Assembly: GCA_024734495.1 (NCBI GenBank)
Contig: JALMQS010000099.1
Coordinates: forward strand, 100,181,379-100,245,378
Origin: Forficula auricularia
Lineage: Eukaryota > Arthropoda > Insecta > Dermaptera > Forficulidae
Direction of reading: 5' to 3'
DNA: 64,000 nt
Below, one piece after another: positions 43,361 through 54,124 of this stretch (position 1 is its first letter; every line of letters starts with the position of its first letter). The position numbers were made by a program, and so were the translations under genes. Below the pieces are notes generated by a model. The model searched no databases and was not told where the DNA came from. It worked only from the letters and a program-made list of their open reading frames with translations.

Positions 43361-44120
43361 TTCTACTCGTAGCTCGAAAAAAATTATTCAAGCCCGTTCG
43401 TGTCACCGCCACACCCAGATCACCCCCACTAGTCTTCTTCCTCTTCCTCGCACCCTGATCAGTTCTTTCCAAGTCCTCCGTATCACTCACCCTATCAATC
43501 CCGCCCCCCGACTGACCGGTTTCCCTGATGAGCCTTGTATAATGCATAAATTCACCGTCAACCAAAAGACCCTCCCTTCTCATTAAACATGAGTGCCCAT
43601 CACCTTTGTATCTGTTCTTCAGCTGATTTAATTGAAATCTCCGATTTTGTCCCTCCTTATCATAGTCTTCACTTACAAAGATTTTACTGCCTTTCAGCCG
43701 CCCTGCATTCCGCAATACCTTCATTTTATTTTTATTAGAACCAAAAGCAACGAGAACAGGTCGGTTCTTCATCTCTCTATTTCCCACTCTTCTAATGTGG
43801 TCAATATTTTCGCTATTCATGGGAACAGACATTACGTTATTAATGATGTCCAAAACCCGTTCCTCCATCTTTGTGTTATCCTCCAAATCAATATCTTGAA
43901 TTCCTCGAAAGATTAAGTTATCTTTTCTCTTCAACTCCTCTATCATTCCCCGCTGTTTAACTAGCGCCTCCCTCAATTCCCGGTTTTCGCTCTCCAAACT
44001 ATGAAATTTCTTATTTTGTTCTTCCAAAATTGACATAATGTTCAAACTACTTATCTCCTCTCTTATCACCTGCCTCATCTCCACTTTGAAGCTCTCAAAC
44101 ATTTTCGTTAATTCATCCAT
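43326..44120 (-). CDS. LINE (family E) ORF1 protein
   Basis: A 264-codon intact frame. It opens with a predicted coiled coil (MDELTKMFESFKVEMRQVIR ... SLESENRELREALVKQRG, about 1-70). An RRM-like block follows: NLIFRGIQDIDLEDN, IDHIRRVGNREMKNRPVLVA, KGSKIFVSEDYDKEGQNRRF (about 80-165), then QLNQLKNRYK, a conserved C-terminal helix and a basic, low-complexity tail (GARKRKKTSGG). Coiled coil plus RRM plus C-terminal domain is the L1-ORF1-type architecture, an RNA-binding chaperone that packages LINE RNA. The ATG at 44120 is preceded by a GC-richer leader up to about 44275, probably the 5' UTR. ORF1 overlaps the endonuclease frame by about 35 bp in another phase. Confidence 0.8.
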   Translation of the reverse strand: MDELTKMFESFKVEMRQVIREEISSLNIMSILEEQNKKFHSLESENRELREALVKQRGMIEELKRKDNLIFRGIQDIDLEDNTKMEERVLDIINNVMSVPMNSENIDHIRRVGNREMKNRPVLVAFGSNKNKMKVLRNAGRLKGSKIFVSEDYDKEGQNRRFQLNQLKNRYKGDGHSCLMRREGLLVDGEFMHYTRLIRETGQSGGGIDRVSDTEDLERTDQGARKRKKTSGGDLGVAVTRTGLNNFFRATSRIGSRASVGSKD

Positions 44121-44580
44121 ATTTGCAATTTTGGGAAATTACTCAGGGTGAAGGAGCCAACAGTGGACAGTAAACAAACAACCACCGTGGGCAGACGGAA
44201 CAGAGGATGGAAAAATGAGGGCGCCCAGAGGCCGATCAGGGCCAGATCAACGGAAACGGAACAGCCTTGGAAAGTTATTATTATTATTTTTTTTTTTTAT
44301 TTTTTGACAGAGATTTGGAAATAATTCAATTCAATATTCATATAAAATTGGAATGGAAAAGGATAATCCAGGCAAAAATAGAATTCGAACAGAGTTCAGA
44401 CTCAAAGGTCAAACAGCAATAAGTCAGCAGATATCCAACACAAAAAACGGCACAAAACTCACTTTACAAGCTCAAATCAATCGGTATGATGACAGAATTC
44501 CAAAGGTTGTACCTTCATGCACTTCTATATACAAAAATCACAAAAAACAAACAACTATTTCCCAAAAAATATTATGATAA
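44121..44580. other. LINE family E 5' leader and flanking unassigned ORF
   Basis: On the minus strand 44121-44275 is a GC-richer leader ahead of ORF1, bounded by a T run at 44287-44303. On the plus strand 44353-44577 has a 74-codon basic frame (MEKDNPGKNRIRTEFRLKGQ) without a recognised domain. It may be chance. Confidence 0.4.
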
Positions 44581-46679
44581 ATCAGAGAGGCATTAGCTCA
44601 CGTGTGACCTCTACCAAAGCCTATTACTCACTCCTATTTCAATATATATAATATATATATATATATATATTTATATAATTTTATTCATTTGAGAAGGCCT
44701 TAACATTATCTTCAATTAAATTAATTGAACCGCGTAAATTTGAATAATTTCCATGATTCAGCCTGCGAATTTTATCTTCAAACTTATTATAAATAGTATA
44801 TTTACTAATTTTTGACCATTTAGTCATAAGCATTAAGCGAATATTTTTCTCACTCTATCGGCCTCATCTAAATCCTTCAATATTTCTTTTACTTTTCTAA
44901 GAAACCAACAATTCATATTCTTCATTATCTGGGGAAAATGTTATAAACTTCTATCTTCTGTACTTCTCTTCCATATTTATTTCCTACTTCATCCTCCAGG
45001 ATATCCCTCAGCAATTCTATAACCTGCGCGTTAGCACTTAGGCTCTTCTCTTCATCAGATTCCTCCACATTGATTTTTTTCTCTAATCATATCGAGAACC
45101 TATTTATTTGTAATTCTATCTACTCGTTTTAAACTTCAACATTTTCATGGACATTTCGAAATTTCATCCTCTTGCTGCATTTTCTATCGTCAAGCTTTTA
45201 CACCCATATTACGCGATGCTACATATATGCTTTCAGCAACATCTTCCTATTTTCTAGACTGATTGAGAATGCGAGAAAGGCATAATAATTTTTTGTTTTG
45301 GATCCACCTAAATATATTTACTTCAATCTGAGAACACCTATTTTGATTTATTCTTATTCAATTTTGATTAAATATTTCTTAAATAATTAAAGATTTATAA
45401 AGAGAGTATTGAATCATGTAAACAAGCTTTTGATAGACATTTTTTAAGAAATAATTACATGCTTCATTTAGATAGGGTTCTTCTCTTGTTGCCTTTTTAT
45501 TATTATTGTTTTGGCAGAAAATCGATATCCCTAAAGATTTTCTCAAAGAAAATAATACTATTCTCAATAATTTTGATTTAAAAATATGTACCTATTTGAA
45601 TCAAAAATTTTAAATAAAAAATGTTAAATTAAATTATTCCATGATCAGGCTTATAATTATTTTCGAAGTCTAAAGTATACCTATCAAACATTACCATAGT
45701 GAAATGTAAGGCATGTTAGGTGGGAGCTATGAAAATGGCTTAAATAGTTTAAGACTATCTTTTCCCGTTAAAACAATTTTTAAATTTCACCATAGTTGGT
45801 CGAATCTGAAAGATTTTATCAGATCATCAGTCTTGCCATAAAAACCTTAACGAATTCTTATCTGATTATTCTATCATATTCTAGTTAAAATGAATAATTA
45901 AACATTTGTTGGGTTACCCACAATCAAAACAAATTGTTAGCTTTTGTTAATTTATAAGCTTTGATTTTCTAAAAATAAGTTAAATTAAAAGAAAATTTTA
46001 GTTCTTATCTATTTATAAATTTAATTATAATAAAATCCAAATAAATTCACTTGACTAGAAGGGTTGCATGAGAATAAATTTTTACGATGTGATAGAAAAT
46101 AATATTTTATGTAGGTATTGTATAATTCGAATAGCAGGATTGTTCAGCACAACGCGTACAACGATGACGTCACTACTACCTTGCACTTTCTGTTATGTTT
46201 GAAAAAGCGAAGAAGTTGTTGTTATAACAAAGTGAGTATATTTTTATTAATATTATTATTTTTTTTTATAGCAGATTCGATCGAAATGCAATTGATAGCT
46301 GATGATAGTATCATCGTTATGTTCCTCTCAGAAGAGAAAAAATTAAATATTTTAATAATCAATTATAGAACAAAGTGAAGCACACATTATGAAAACTATA
46401 ATACTGCCAATAATAAATAAATAAATCTATCATTGTGAGAAAGCTTTGGAAAATGTTTTCTGTGTTGTGAATTTAATAAATAGTCGAAAGTCCGTGATCG
46501 TTTTATTTCTTCACTAAGTGGTTTCTAGTAGTGAGTAAAGGAAACCATTAGAGCTTCAATGCCCTCCTAACAATCCATTAAATCTAAATCCATTCTAATC
46601 CTTAGCTATGATATTCGAAATAAGAATTTATAAGGAATATATCAAAGACTAGGTCTTCTGTTTACGATAAATTCCCTCT
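44581..46679. other. AT-rich stretch with nothing recognised
   Basis: Holds a (TA)n run at 44646-44680. No supported coding segment or repeat terminus was found. Frames at 45379-45567 (-) and 46118-46378 (+) have no known motif. Confidence 0.45.
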
Positions 46680-46689
46680 AAAGCATCAT

Positions 46690-46905
46690 TTGTTCAAAAC
46701 ACCAGAGTTCCAAACGTACAATTCCCTTTCACGGTCAAAATGGATAAAAATCAAACAAATACATTCGCCAGCTCGTTCATTCCTATGAATTTTAGGTACT
46801 GGCATTTCCTTCATACCTACATCCTACCCGCGACCTAAAACTGCCAAACATTTAAACCATCCAAGAGCCATTTCCACAGGTACTTTCACCTGAAATCTCG
46901 GACCA
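46690..46905 (+). pseudogene. LINE family A, old 3' fragment
   Basis: The plus-strand frame reads FVQNTRVPNVQFPFTVKMDK, NQTNTFASSFIPMNFRYWHF, aligning with ALFTRNTRFSNAQHPFAVKL and SAFANSFIPMTPRDWNSL of the copy at 18316-19396. It then shifts frame around CCTACCCGCGACC (parallel to IFPATYNLQ). The divergence suggests an older copy. Its 5' part and tail are not preserved. Confidence 0.75.
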
Positions 46906-47444
46906 TTCTCGTTTCATGATGCATGTCTCCAATTAATAAAATATTTATAAATTAGCAGAAATCGTATTAGTTGTACAAAGATGATAAATATCGAAATTAA
47001 AGTATTTCCATGAATTATTAGGCCAGTCAAAATCGACACAAAAAATGGCTAAATTCGCAAAACATGATGTATCTCTGATTTTTTAGTATGTTGTTTGGAT
47101 CGATTAGGGGTATGTATGCCCAAGTTTGCAATTCTCAAAAAGTTGTGGAAAATTTTATACACACGAAAAACCGCGAAATTTTCGGACTTTTTTCAGATTC
47201 TGCTCTATATCTCATAATCCATTCATTTTTTGTCAAAAGCTATTCTATACGTTTCTTAAGAGCAATAAATTTGTTAGAAATTAAGCTTAACCCGAGCTTT
47301 CTAGGTCAATTGGTTACCGAATTATGACACTTTGAAAATAGGCTAAATTTTCGAAAAAGTGAAAATTTTAGTTTTAGACCCTATTTGGACCAAAATTGCA
47401 CCGAAACCATTGATCCTACAAGTAAAACTTATAGAATATATTTT

Positions 47445-48144
47445 GTATCCACGCATTTACTGGGAGCGACACCACCTCTGCCCTCTTCTGGCAGGGGAAG
47501 ATGAAAATGTGGGGTCTCTTCAGACAAAATCAAGCCCTAATGGACCAAGCAAGAGTTTTTCTCTAGACAGATGCCACACACCAACAATTCGCAGTAGCCG
47601 GGGACAAATGCCTAGTTGCCCTATACGGAGGAGACGAAATGACAGACACCCTCAACGATGTACGCTTCCGTGCTTTTGTGAAAACAGCAGCCAACGCCAA
47701 AGCGAATCTGGCCCGTTTGCCCCCAGCCACAGATGCTGCGTCGTATCACCACTACCGCACATACCACCAGGTGCAAAAGTGGTTGGGGGTGGAGAAATAG
47801 GCCACCGACTGGGGGGTTGGAAATGACCTCGGCTGGACTCATTCCCATTGCAAGTCGGCAACCCCCGCAGAGCTCCTAAAACTCCTCTCTTGCAAATGCA
47901 AGAACGGTTGCAGAGGTGCTCTTGCCTGAAAGCAGGGCTGAGATGTTCTGCCTGCTCTGGGGAAACGTGCCAGAACGCTGTCCTTATCATCATTGAAGAG
48001 GGCGACGATGACGAGCCTGGAGATAACCCTGACGATCCACCAATACTCGAGTACCTACCTATAGGGGACGGAGACGACGACCCACAAATAGCGGAAGGCC
48101 TACCTATTGAAGAGAGCAACGAAAGTGACGGCCCAGGGCAATAA
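47445..48144 (+). pseudogene. Decayed multicopy gene with C-terminal Cys-rich (CXC-like) motif
   Basis: The frame containing 47462-47464 as a codon reads HAFTGSDTTSALFWQGKMKM, LFRQNQALMDQARVFL, a stop, FAVAGDKCLVALYGGDEMTD, DVRFRAFVKTAANAKANLAR, LPPATDAASYHHYRTYHQVQ, KWLGVEK, a stop, then ATPAELLKLLSCKCKNGCRG. A frame change gives CSCLKAGLRCSACSGETCQN and a strongly acidic tail (EEGDDDEPGDNPDDPP) to the stop at 48144. The order (TGxDTTSALFxxGK; LPPTxxAxxxHxxRxYxQVQxWLG; CxCxxxC...CxCxxxGLxCxxxCxxCxGxxCxN) matches an uncharacterised protein type present in many copies in arthropods and cnidarians, whose Cys block resembles TSO1/tesmin CXC domains. Stops and a frameshift make this copy non-functional. 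The start of the protein is missing. Confidence 0.7.
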
Positions 48145-48214
48145 AAAAAAGGCGACGTGTTTGACTATGTGTCTAATTTGATTGATTGATTAATTGATTT
48201 CAAATCGTTGGTTT

Positions 48215-48735
48215 TTACTCAATTTTCCCACTATTATCAATTTAAAATTGGCAAAATAAAAAATGACTCTATTATGTCTCTCTATTTCAAATGGATAGAA
48301 AGCTTTCTGACAAGTATAAAAGTTGTGGTGGATGGAATATCATCTGAATCGTTCTCCACAAACGCTGGTGTTCCCCAAGACTCTGTAATCTCCTCCACAC
48401 TCTTCCTAATTTATATAAACGACCTTATCGATCAAACGCCAAACCCCACTCATTGTTACGCCGACGATAGCACTCTACACGGCAAACCCTCACTCCCGTA
48501 TAATCGAATCAATGTTGCCTCCTCAATTACTCTCGACCTAGACAAACTGAATAAATGGGGCTCTCAAAATTTAGTTAACTTTAATTCAAACAAGACTCAA
48601 TGTTGTCTAATTTCTAGGCGCGAAAATAAAGATTTCCTTCTCTTCGGTAATGCAAGGGTCTTTCGAGATCCATAGGAGCTGCATCTTTACTGGTGCACCC
48701 CTTCTTGCATTCGATTGCATTAAAAAAAATGGACA
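48215..48735 (+). pseudogene. LINE family A, internally deleted copy
   Basis: The frame 48208-48675 reads FKWIESFLTSIKVVVDGISS, NAGVPQDSVISSTLFLIYIN (motif B with Gly to Asp), HCYADDSTLHGKPSLPYNR and WGSQNLVNFNSNKTQCCLIS. At RRENKDFL it jumps directly into the 3' untranslated text GGTAATGCAAGGGTCTTTCG. Relative to the 5790-7110 copy about 650 bp are missing at this joint, with short TTTCC-like microhomology. The tail ends TTGCATTAAAAAAA at about 48728. RT motif A and upstream are absent. Confidence 0.85.
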
Positions 48736-49984
48736 TGGGAAGGGAGTGTTGCTCGATGCTAAATATTGTAAATAATCATGTAAATATTTAAATTGGTAAA
48801 TAAAATATTTTTAATAAAGAATTTTTGAATTTAAATTAGATTCATAGGTGTTTGAATATTTTTTTATAATTACTTTGAGGAGGGTTTCGTTTCCCAAGGA
48901 GACGAACCCCGGCGTCAACTTGCTGACCGGGACTGTTGATGTGTTATTTTGAAATAATGACCATCTTTTTTCATTCAAAAGAAACTCAAAAAATATTTTT
49001 TTCAAAAAAATTAAGTTCTTATAAAATATTTTGTTCAAAAAAAAAAAAAAATAATAATTGATTAAGTTACTGTACTTTTATTTACTTATGTTTATTACTT
49101 ATGTTTATATTAAAATACATTTCACCGTTTTTTAAATGATTACATGCTTTTTTTCATTCCCGAACCAAAAAACAAAAGATAGGAAAGGTTATGGAACATT
49201 TCTGGAAAAATGCTATTTTACCTTATATTTTTGTTTTTAGATTTTGAGAGAACTACAAGACTTACAGACCCCGCACTGCACTTAATTTAAAGCTAATTAA
49301 ATTACCTACAAATTATATTCTATAAGTTTTACTTGTAAGATCAATGGTTTCGGTGCAATTTTGGTCCAAAGAGGGTCTAAAACTAAAATTTTCAATTTTT
49401 CGAAAATTTGGCCTATTTTCAAAGTGCCATAATTCAGTAACCAATCAACCTAGAGAGCTCCGGTTAAACTTAATTTCTCTCAAATTTATTGCTCTTAAGA
49501 AACGTATAGAATAACTTTTGACGAAAAATGTATGGATTAGGAGATATAGAGCAGAATCTGAAAGAAGTCCGAAAATTTCGCGGTTTTTCGTGTGTAAAAA
49601 TTTTTCCACAACTTTTTAAGAATTGCAAACTTGGGCATATATACCCTTAATGGGTCCAAACAACATACTAAAAAATCAGAGATACATCATGTTTTGCGAA
49701 TTTATTGTCGATTTTGACTGGCCTATATCTCCAATCGGAAAAAATGAGCTGAAGGGGATATATATTTTACTATTTCAGAACCCCTATCCCGAATTTCTGC
49801 TGAGGGGCAAAATTTCTTTGTTTCAGCGCAGTTATCAATCCGTTCAAATGAGTAGAAAACGACAAAATGAGAATGTAAATTATAAATCTCCCACATATCC
49901 GCGGTACTAACGTAATATAGGTCAATTAACTTGATTAACAATAGTATAAGTTTATTTTGCACTAACCATGAGTTGAGTCAAACT

Positions 49985-50300
49985 CACTACTAACATCCAA
50001 ATCGCGAGTAGCGAATATAAAATATGATTTTTACTTATTTTTTACTGCGCGCCGCGACACTCCTACTTTACAACCCCTTCTTTTATTTCAATCGGATTAA
50101 AAATTTGACACAACTATTAACTCATGACACTTGATAAATACACTAATTTTAAAAAAATCTTGGAGTCGTTTTTGAAAAAAATAAAAAAAAACGAAATAAA
50201 AGAGGGGGGGGGGGGTAAATTAGTGGTGTCGCGATGATTTCAAATAAATGAAAATGTGAAAGTCGTGTGGTGAGCACACCAGTTGATTTTATTCTTATAA
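49985..50300 (-). repeat. Dispersed repeat R2, inverted copy
   Basis: TTTATTTCAATCGGATTAAA and TGACACTTGATAAATACACT are the complement of the R2 text at 11810-11860 and 12130-12190. It ends near a G run and GTGTGGTGAGCACACC, which parallels GTGTGGTGAACACAC at 12239. Confidence 0.7.
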
Positions 50301-50470
50301 CTAGCAACTAACGTAATAAATAAGCGCTCTCATACTAACATAGTATTGTAAGTTAATAACACTCACGCCCACACCCTGGAAGGACACTATTTAAGATCTG
50401 AACAAAGGCCGGGTGATCAAAGCGAATTGAAGCACTTCAACATTGCTTCAAAGAGTTCAATACATATATA

Positions 50471-51327
50471 CGAGGATAAGTCAAAAATTACTTACACTTT
50501 TCGTTTTACAACTTTATTAAACTAAGATAGGTGAACAACAGATACATTATTTTTCAATATAGTCTCCACCTTTAGCAATGTACTTGGTCCAGCGAGCCAC
50601 AAGCTTCCGGATACCTTCCTGGTAGAAGATTTTCGGTTGGTCATGAAGCCACTTTTACACCGCTCCCGAACGTCCATGTCTGAGGCGGATCGCTCATAGT
50701 GATGAACCCACGTTTCATCAATGGTCACTATTCTGCTTAAAAATGCGTTGCCTTCCGCGTTGAAGCGATCCAATAAACGTTGTCAGATGTCCAAACGTTT
50801 GGTTTTGTTTGTTGCGGTAAGCATTCGTGGTACCCATCGCGCACACACTTTACTGAATTTGAGTTCGTCATGGATAATTTGATAGGCAGAACCGTGACAA
50901 ATGTTTAAATAAGATTCTACCTCTTATCTATGGTATCTCGCTTATCTGCTGTAATCATCTCTTGCTGAATGTTGTCGTCAGTGGTCGAATTGACGGTCGC
51001 CCAGCTCCCTCTTTTTGCTCGTTCGGCCACTTTTAAACATTTCGATCCATAAAAAATGCTTTTACGAGAAAAAACACTTTCCCCGTATTATGGCAAAAGT
51101 CTCCGGTGAATTTCAGCACCTTTCACACCCTCTGACCACAAAAATCTGACCACTCCTCGTTGCTCCTCTTTGGTGCAATCTGATAGCGGAGCTGACATGC
51201 TTATGCTGTTGTAGCTAGACGACAACTGGCGCGATCGTGACGCAAAACATGCGCATGCGGCCGCATCCTATCTTAGTTTAATAAAGTTTTAGAACGAAAA
51301 GTGTAGGTAATTTTTGACTTATCCTCA
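50471..51327 (-). mobile_element. Deleted mariner element (CGAGGATAAGTC ends)
   Basis: The terminal inverted repeats of about 40 bp (CGAGGATAAGTCAAAAATTA and the complement ending at 51327) are flanked by TA (50469-50470, 51328-51329). On the minus strand, from about 51205 down, frames read STKEEQRG-like SDCTKEEQRGVVRFLWSEGV, AEIHRRL, then decayed linker sequence, then AFLSRIVTIDETWVHHYERS (first catalytic Asp) and a C-terminal remnant. The second and third catalytic blocks (HDNARPH, PYSPDLAP) are absent. At 857 bp it is about 430 bp shorter than a complete mariner. Confidence 0.85.
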
Positions 51328-51382
51328 TATATATATAGTGTATAATTTCAAGAAGAAAAAAATATAATATTTATAAGAAAGA

Positions 51383-51417
51383 CTAATGTTAAAAGTCAAG
51401 ACTTTGAAACTATAGTC
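51383..51417 (+). ncRNA. Degenerate hammerhead ribozyme-like motif
   Basis: CTAATGT stands where CTGATGA is expected (two changes). One T follows, then stem II AAAGTC/GACTTT (51392-51397 with 51400-51405), GAAA (51406-51409), CTATAG and TC. Stem II is still a perfect 6-bp helix but of different sequence from GAAGAC/GTCTTC at 56708-56722. The core substitutions should prevent cleavage. Confidence 0.5.
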
Positions 51418-51526
51418 TCTATCAAATAAAATTAAAGCGGTATTATATTCTAATAATAAAACGTTTCACCTAGAACCAACACCTATCTCCTTAAAAATCA
51501 TTCGAATTATATTCATTTATATATTA

Positions 51527-52810
51527 TTGGATTGGCAACTAAGTAATTGCGGATTTTTTTAGAAAATCAAAGACAATTTTTTAATGGAACTAAATAACTT
51601 TATTCTGTAATGTATTGCCCATTTTGTTCAATGACCTTTTACCATCTTTCAGGCAGCATCATAATCCCACGTTCATAAAACTTCTGGTTTTTATTAGCAA
51701 AAAACTGAATCAGGTACGATTTGACATCATCATCATTATTGAAATTTTTACCATTCAAGGAGTTTTGTAAAGATCGAAATAAAAAGTAATCAGATGGTGC
51801 AAGGTCAGGACTATATGGTGGATGTAGCAAAACATCCCGACCAAGCTCCAATAATTTTTGCCGAGTGACCAAAGATGTGTGTGGCCTTGCATTGTTAATG
51901 GAATACAACACCTTTTCGATTTGTCAATTCAGCCCGCTTTTCTTCAACTGCATTGTTTAATTTCGTTAGTTGTTCAATGTAGACAACAGAATTGATCGTT
52001 CGGTTGGGTGGTAAGAGTTCAAAGTAGACAATTCCTTTGTAATCCCCACCAAACTGAAAACAAAACCTTCTTTTGATGAATACCAGCTTTTGATGTTGTT
52101 TGAGCTGGTTCACCTGGCCTGCTCCACGATCTTTTCCGCTTGATATTGTTGTAAACAACCCATTTTTCATCGCCAGTTATCAGTCGTTTTAAAAATGGAT
52201 CATTTTCATTACGCTTCTTTAGCAAATCGCAGCTGTTAATGCGTTGCGTTAAATGCGATTCTTTCAGTTCGTGAGGAACCCATGTATCGAGTTTTTTAAC
52301 ATAGCCAAGTTGTTTTAAGTGATTTTCAATGCATGTATGTGATACATGAAGTTTCTCTGCAATCTCACGTGTTGTACTGTGACGATGCGAATCGATTATT
52401 GCTTTGATTAGGTCGTTATCAACTTCAACTGGACGACCAGAGCGTTTTTCATCTTTGAGTGAAAAATCACCAGAACGAAATTTGGCAAACCAATTTTGAC
52501 ACTGCCGTTCTTTAAAGGTTTCGTCGCCATAAACAGCACATAACTTTTTGTGAGCTTGCGATGCGTTTTTCCCTTTGCGGAAATAAAAAAGCAAAATATG
52601 ACGAAAATGTTCCTTTTGATTTTCCATTTTTAAACGAACGCCAAACGAAAACTACGCAACCGATCAAAAAACTTTTTTAGTGATTGACAGCTGAATTGCC
52701 AACTATCAAATAACAAAATGTGTTTTACATTTGGACTACGCCAGCAAACCTAAAAATTCAACTGAAGCCATCTATGAGTGAAATCCGCAATTACTTAGTT
52801 GCCAACCTTA
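51527..52810 (-). mobile_element. Near full-length mariner element
   Basis: The ends TTGGATTGGCAACTAAGTAA and TTACTTAGTTGCCAACCTTA are inverted repeats flanked by TA (51525-51526, 52811-52812). The 1284-bp length is that of a complete mariner. The transposase is on the minus strand. Confidence 0.95.
51639..52627 (-). pseudogene. Mariner transposase, two frameshifts and a lost catalytic Asp
   Basis: From the ATG at 52627: HFRHILLFYFRKGKNASQAH, CQNWFAKFRSGDFSLKDEKR and TTREIAEKLHVSHTCIENHL (paired helix-turn-helix DNA-binding half), WVPHELKESHLTQR (linker), LKRLITGDEKWVVYNNIKRK (first catalytic Asp). A frameshift follows near 52140, giving QLKQHQKLVFIKRRF, GIVYFELLPPNRTINSVVYI. A second shift near 51905 gives YSINNARPHTSLVTRQ and VLLHPPYSPDLAPSDYFLFR, then the C-terminal FYERGIMMLPERW. 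In active relatives the second catalytic site reads DNARPH; here it is NNARPH, so Asp has become Asn. The third Asp (PSDYF) is kept at the D34D spacing. This is a dead copy of a lineage resembling the irritans group. Confidence 0.9.
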
Positions 52811-53221
52811 TATATCATAGGTGTATGTTTATTTCTATCAAGCGGAGTAATTCGAGATCTCCTTCGTTGAATTCCTCCTGAAAATCACCATCTCTGCTAC
52901 TATGAACAAGAAAATATCAAATTATTCATTGTATACTCTTAACATCAACCAAAAGGCACACTCTTTGATTTATTCCTTTTATATTAAAATATTTTAATTT
53001 TAAACTAATAATTGTTTTTTGTAATTTTTTTTTTTTTTTTTTTTTTACGAAAAACATTACGAATTAAAATAAATGTCTGTATATATCTATTGTAATTTAG
53101 ACTTATTTAAACTAGATAACAACTAATCGAAATAATGTATAATATGCTTGTATCATCAACAAGAAAAAACATTTTTAGAATAATAATTATTCATTTCATG
53201 TTTCTAGCCATGTTTTGACAT

Positions 53222-53572
53222 TTTTAACCGACTTCGAAAAAAGGAGGAGGTTCTCTATTCGACTGATTTTTTTTTTGTGCCTATGTTGCCTCATATCTCC
53301 GCCAATTGTGAACCGATTTTGAAATTTTTTTTTTTTTGCATTGGGTCCAGTCTACGTTCCGATTGGTCCCATTTTTTTTCGTAGGTATTAGACCTTTTTT
53401 GTTAGGTTTGTTCAGGACTAACTTCTTTGTTTATGAACCGATTTCGATGATTCTTTTTTTATTGGAAAGGGGGTATCTTAGGGATGGTACATTATTAATT
53501 TGGTCAAGTTCTGATCATAGGATCACTATTAATAACATCACTAAAAGAGAAAAATAAAAATTTTAAGAAAAA
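53222..53572 (+). mobile_element. Dispersed repeat G, uninterrupted copy
   Basis: Starts TTTTTAACCGACTTCGAAAA, then GGAGGAGG, ACCGATTTTGAAATTTTTTT, GCATTGGGTCCAG, GAACCGATTTCGATGATTC, TTGGTCAAGTTCTGAT, and ends AACATCACTAAAAGAGAAAA. It provides the template order for the copy split at 36943-40335. The frame 53336-53557 is only this repeat read through. A T run lies at 53029-53046. Confidence 0.7.
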
Positions 53573-53576
53573 ATAA

Positions 53577-53915
53577 AACCGACTTCAAAAAAATTAAATG
53601 CAACAAATAAAATACACTAAAGGTAAAAAATAATTATTATCTTATTTAGTTACAACTAAACGACGAAATATTAACATGAAATTACTTTGAAGTCGGTGCC
53701 AAACATATACCTTTTAGCTGAATCGCACTCGACGGATCTTACTTAGTACGTTTGGCGGGTACGCTCGCTTATAGGTAATAGTTTGTTTGGCACCGACTTC
53801 AAAAAAGTAATTTCATGTTAATATTTCGTCGTTTATTTATAACTAAATAAGATAATAATTATTTTATACCTTTTAGTGTATTTTATTTTGTTTTTGAAGT
53901 CGGTTTTATTTTTTT
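53577..53915. mobile_element. Foldback element family F, copy 3
   Basis: Arms from ACCGACTTCAAAAAAATTAA to GAAGTCGGTGCCAAACATAT, and back from GTTTGGCACCGACTTCAAAA to TTTGAAGTCGGTTTTATTTT. The centre includes CGCACTCGACGGATCTTACT and CGTTTGGCGGGTACGCTCGC. It directly abuts repeat G, as does copy 2, suggesting the two move or amplify as one unit. Confidence 0.8.
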
Positions 53916-54124
53916 CTTAAAAATTTTTGTTGTATTAAATTCCATTTTTGTATTATAATATGTTCCAAATCTCTACCAGCGATGCTTATGTAATATTATA
54001 ATTTGTATTTATATGTTCTGTAAATAATCAATGTAAATTGAACTTGTTAGTAAATAAATTATTGTGTGTTGACATGTATACTTTTATTCGTAAACAGGGG
54101 TGTAATGAAGTCGAAACGTCGCAC

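Larger units (their letters stand above)
47019..49725 (+). mobile_element. Element with about 410-bp inverted arms and a decayed internal gene
   Basis: Left arm 47019-47443 and right arm 49312-49725 are inverted copies, opening with TAGGCCAGTCAAAATCGAC on the left and closing with its near-complement (one mismatch). Both are bordered by TAT (47016-47018 and 49726-49728), a possible 3-bp target duplication. The arms contain AAAACCGCGAAATTTTCGGA-type text shared with the foldback complex at 22905-25440. The interior holds a Cys-rich pseudogene (47445-48144) and a later LINE insertion (48215-48728). 48730-49310 holds no recognised gene. It looks like a DNA transposon whose internal gene starts immediately inside the left arm. 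Confidence 0.75.

Noticed and set aside
47652..48119. 155-codon Ser/Gly/Pro-rich minus-strand frame
   Set aside because: Antisense of the Cys-rich pseudogene; biased composition is the complement of its acidic tail.
54099..54124. Hammerhead 3' half (GAAGTCGAAACGTCGCAC)
   Set aside because: No CTGANGA and no stem II can be placed; similarity limited to GAAAC.
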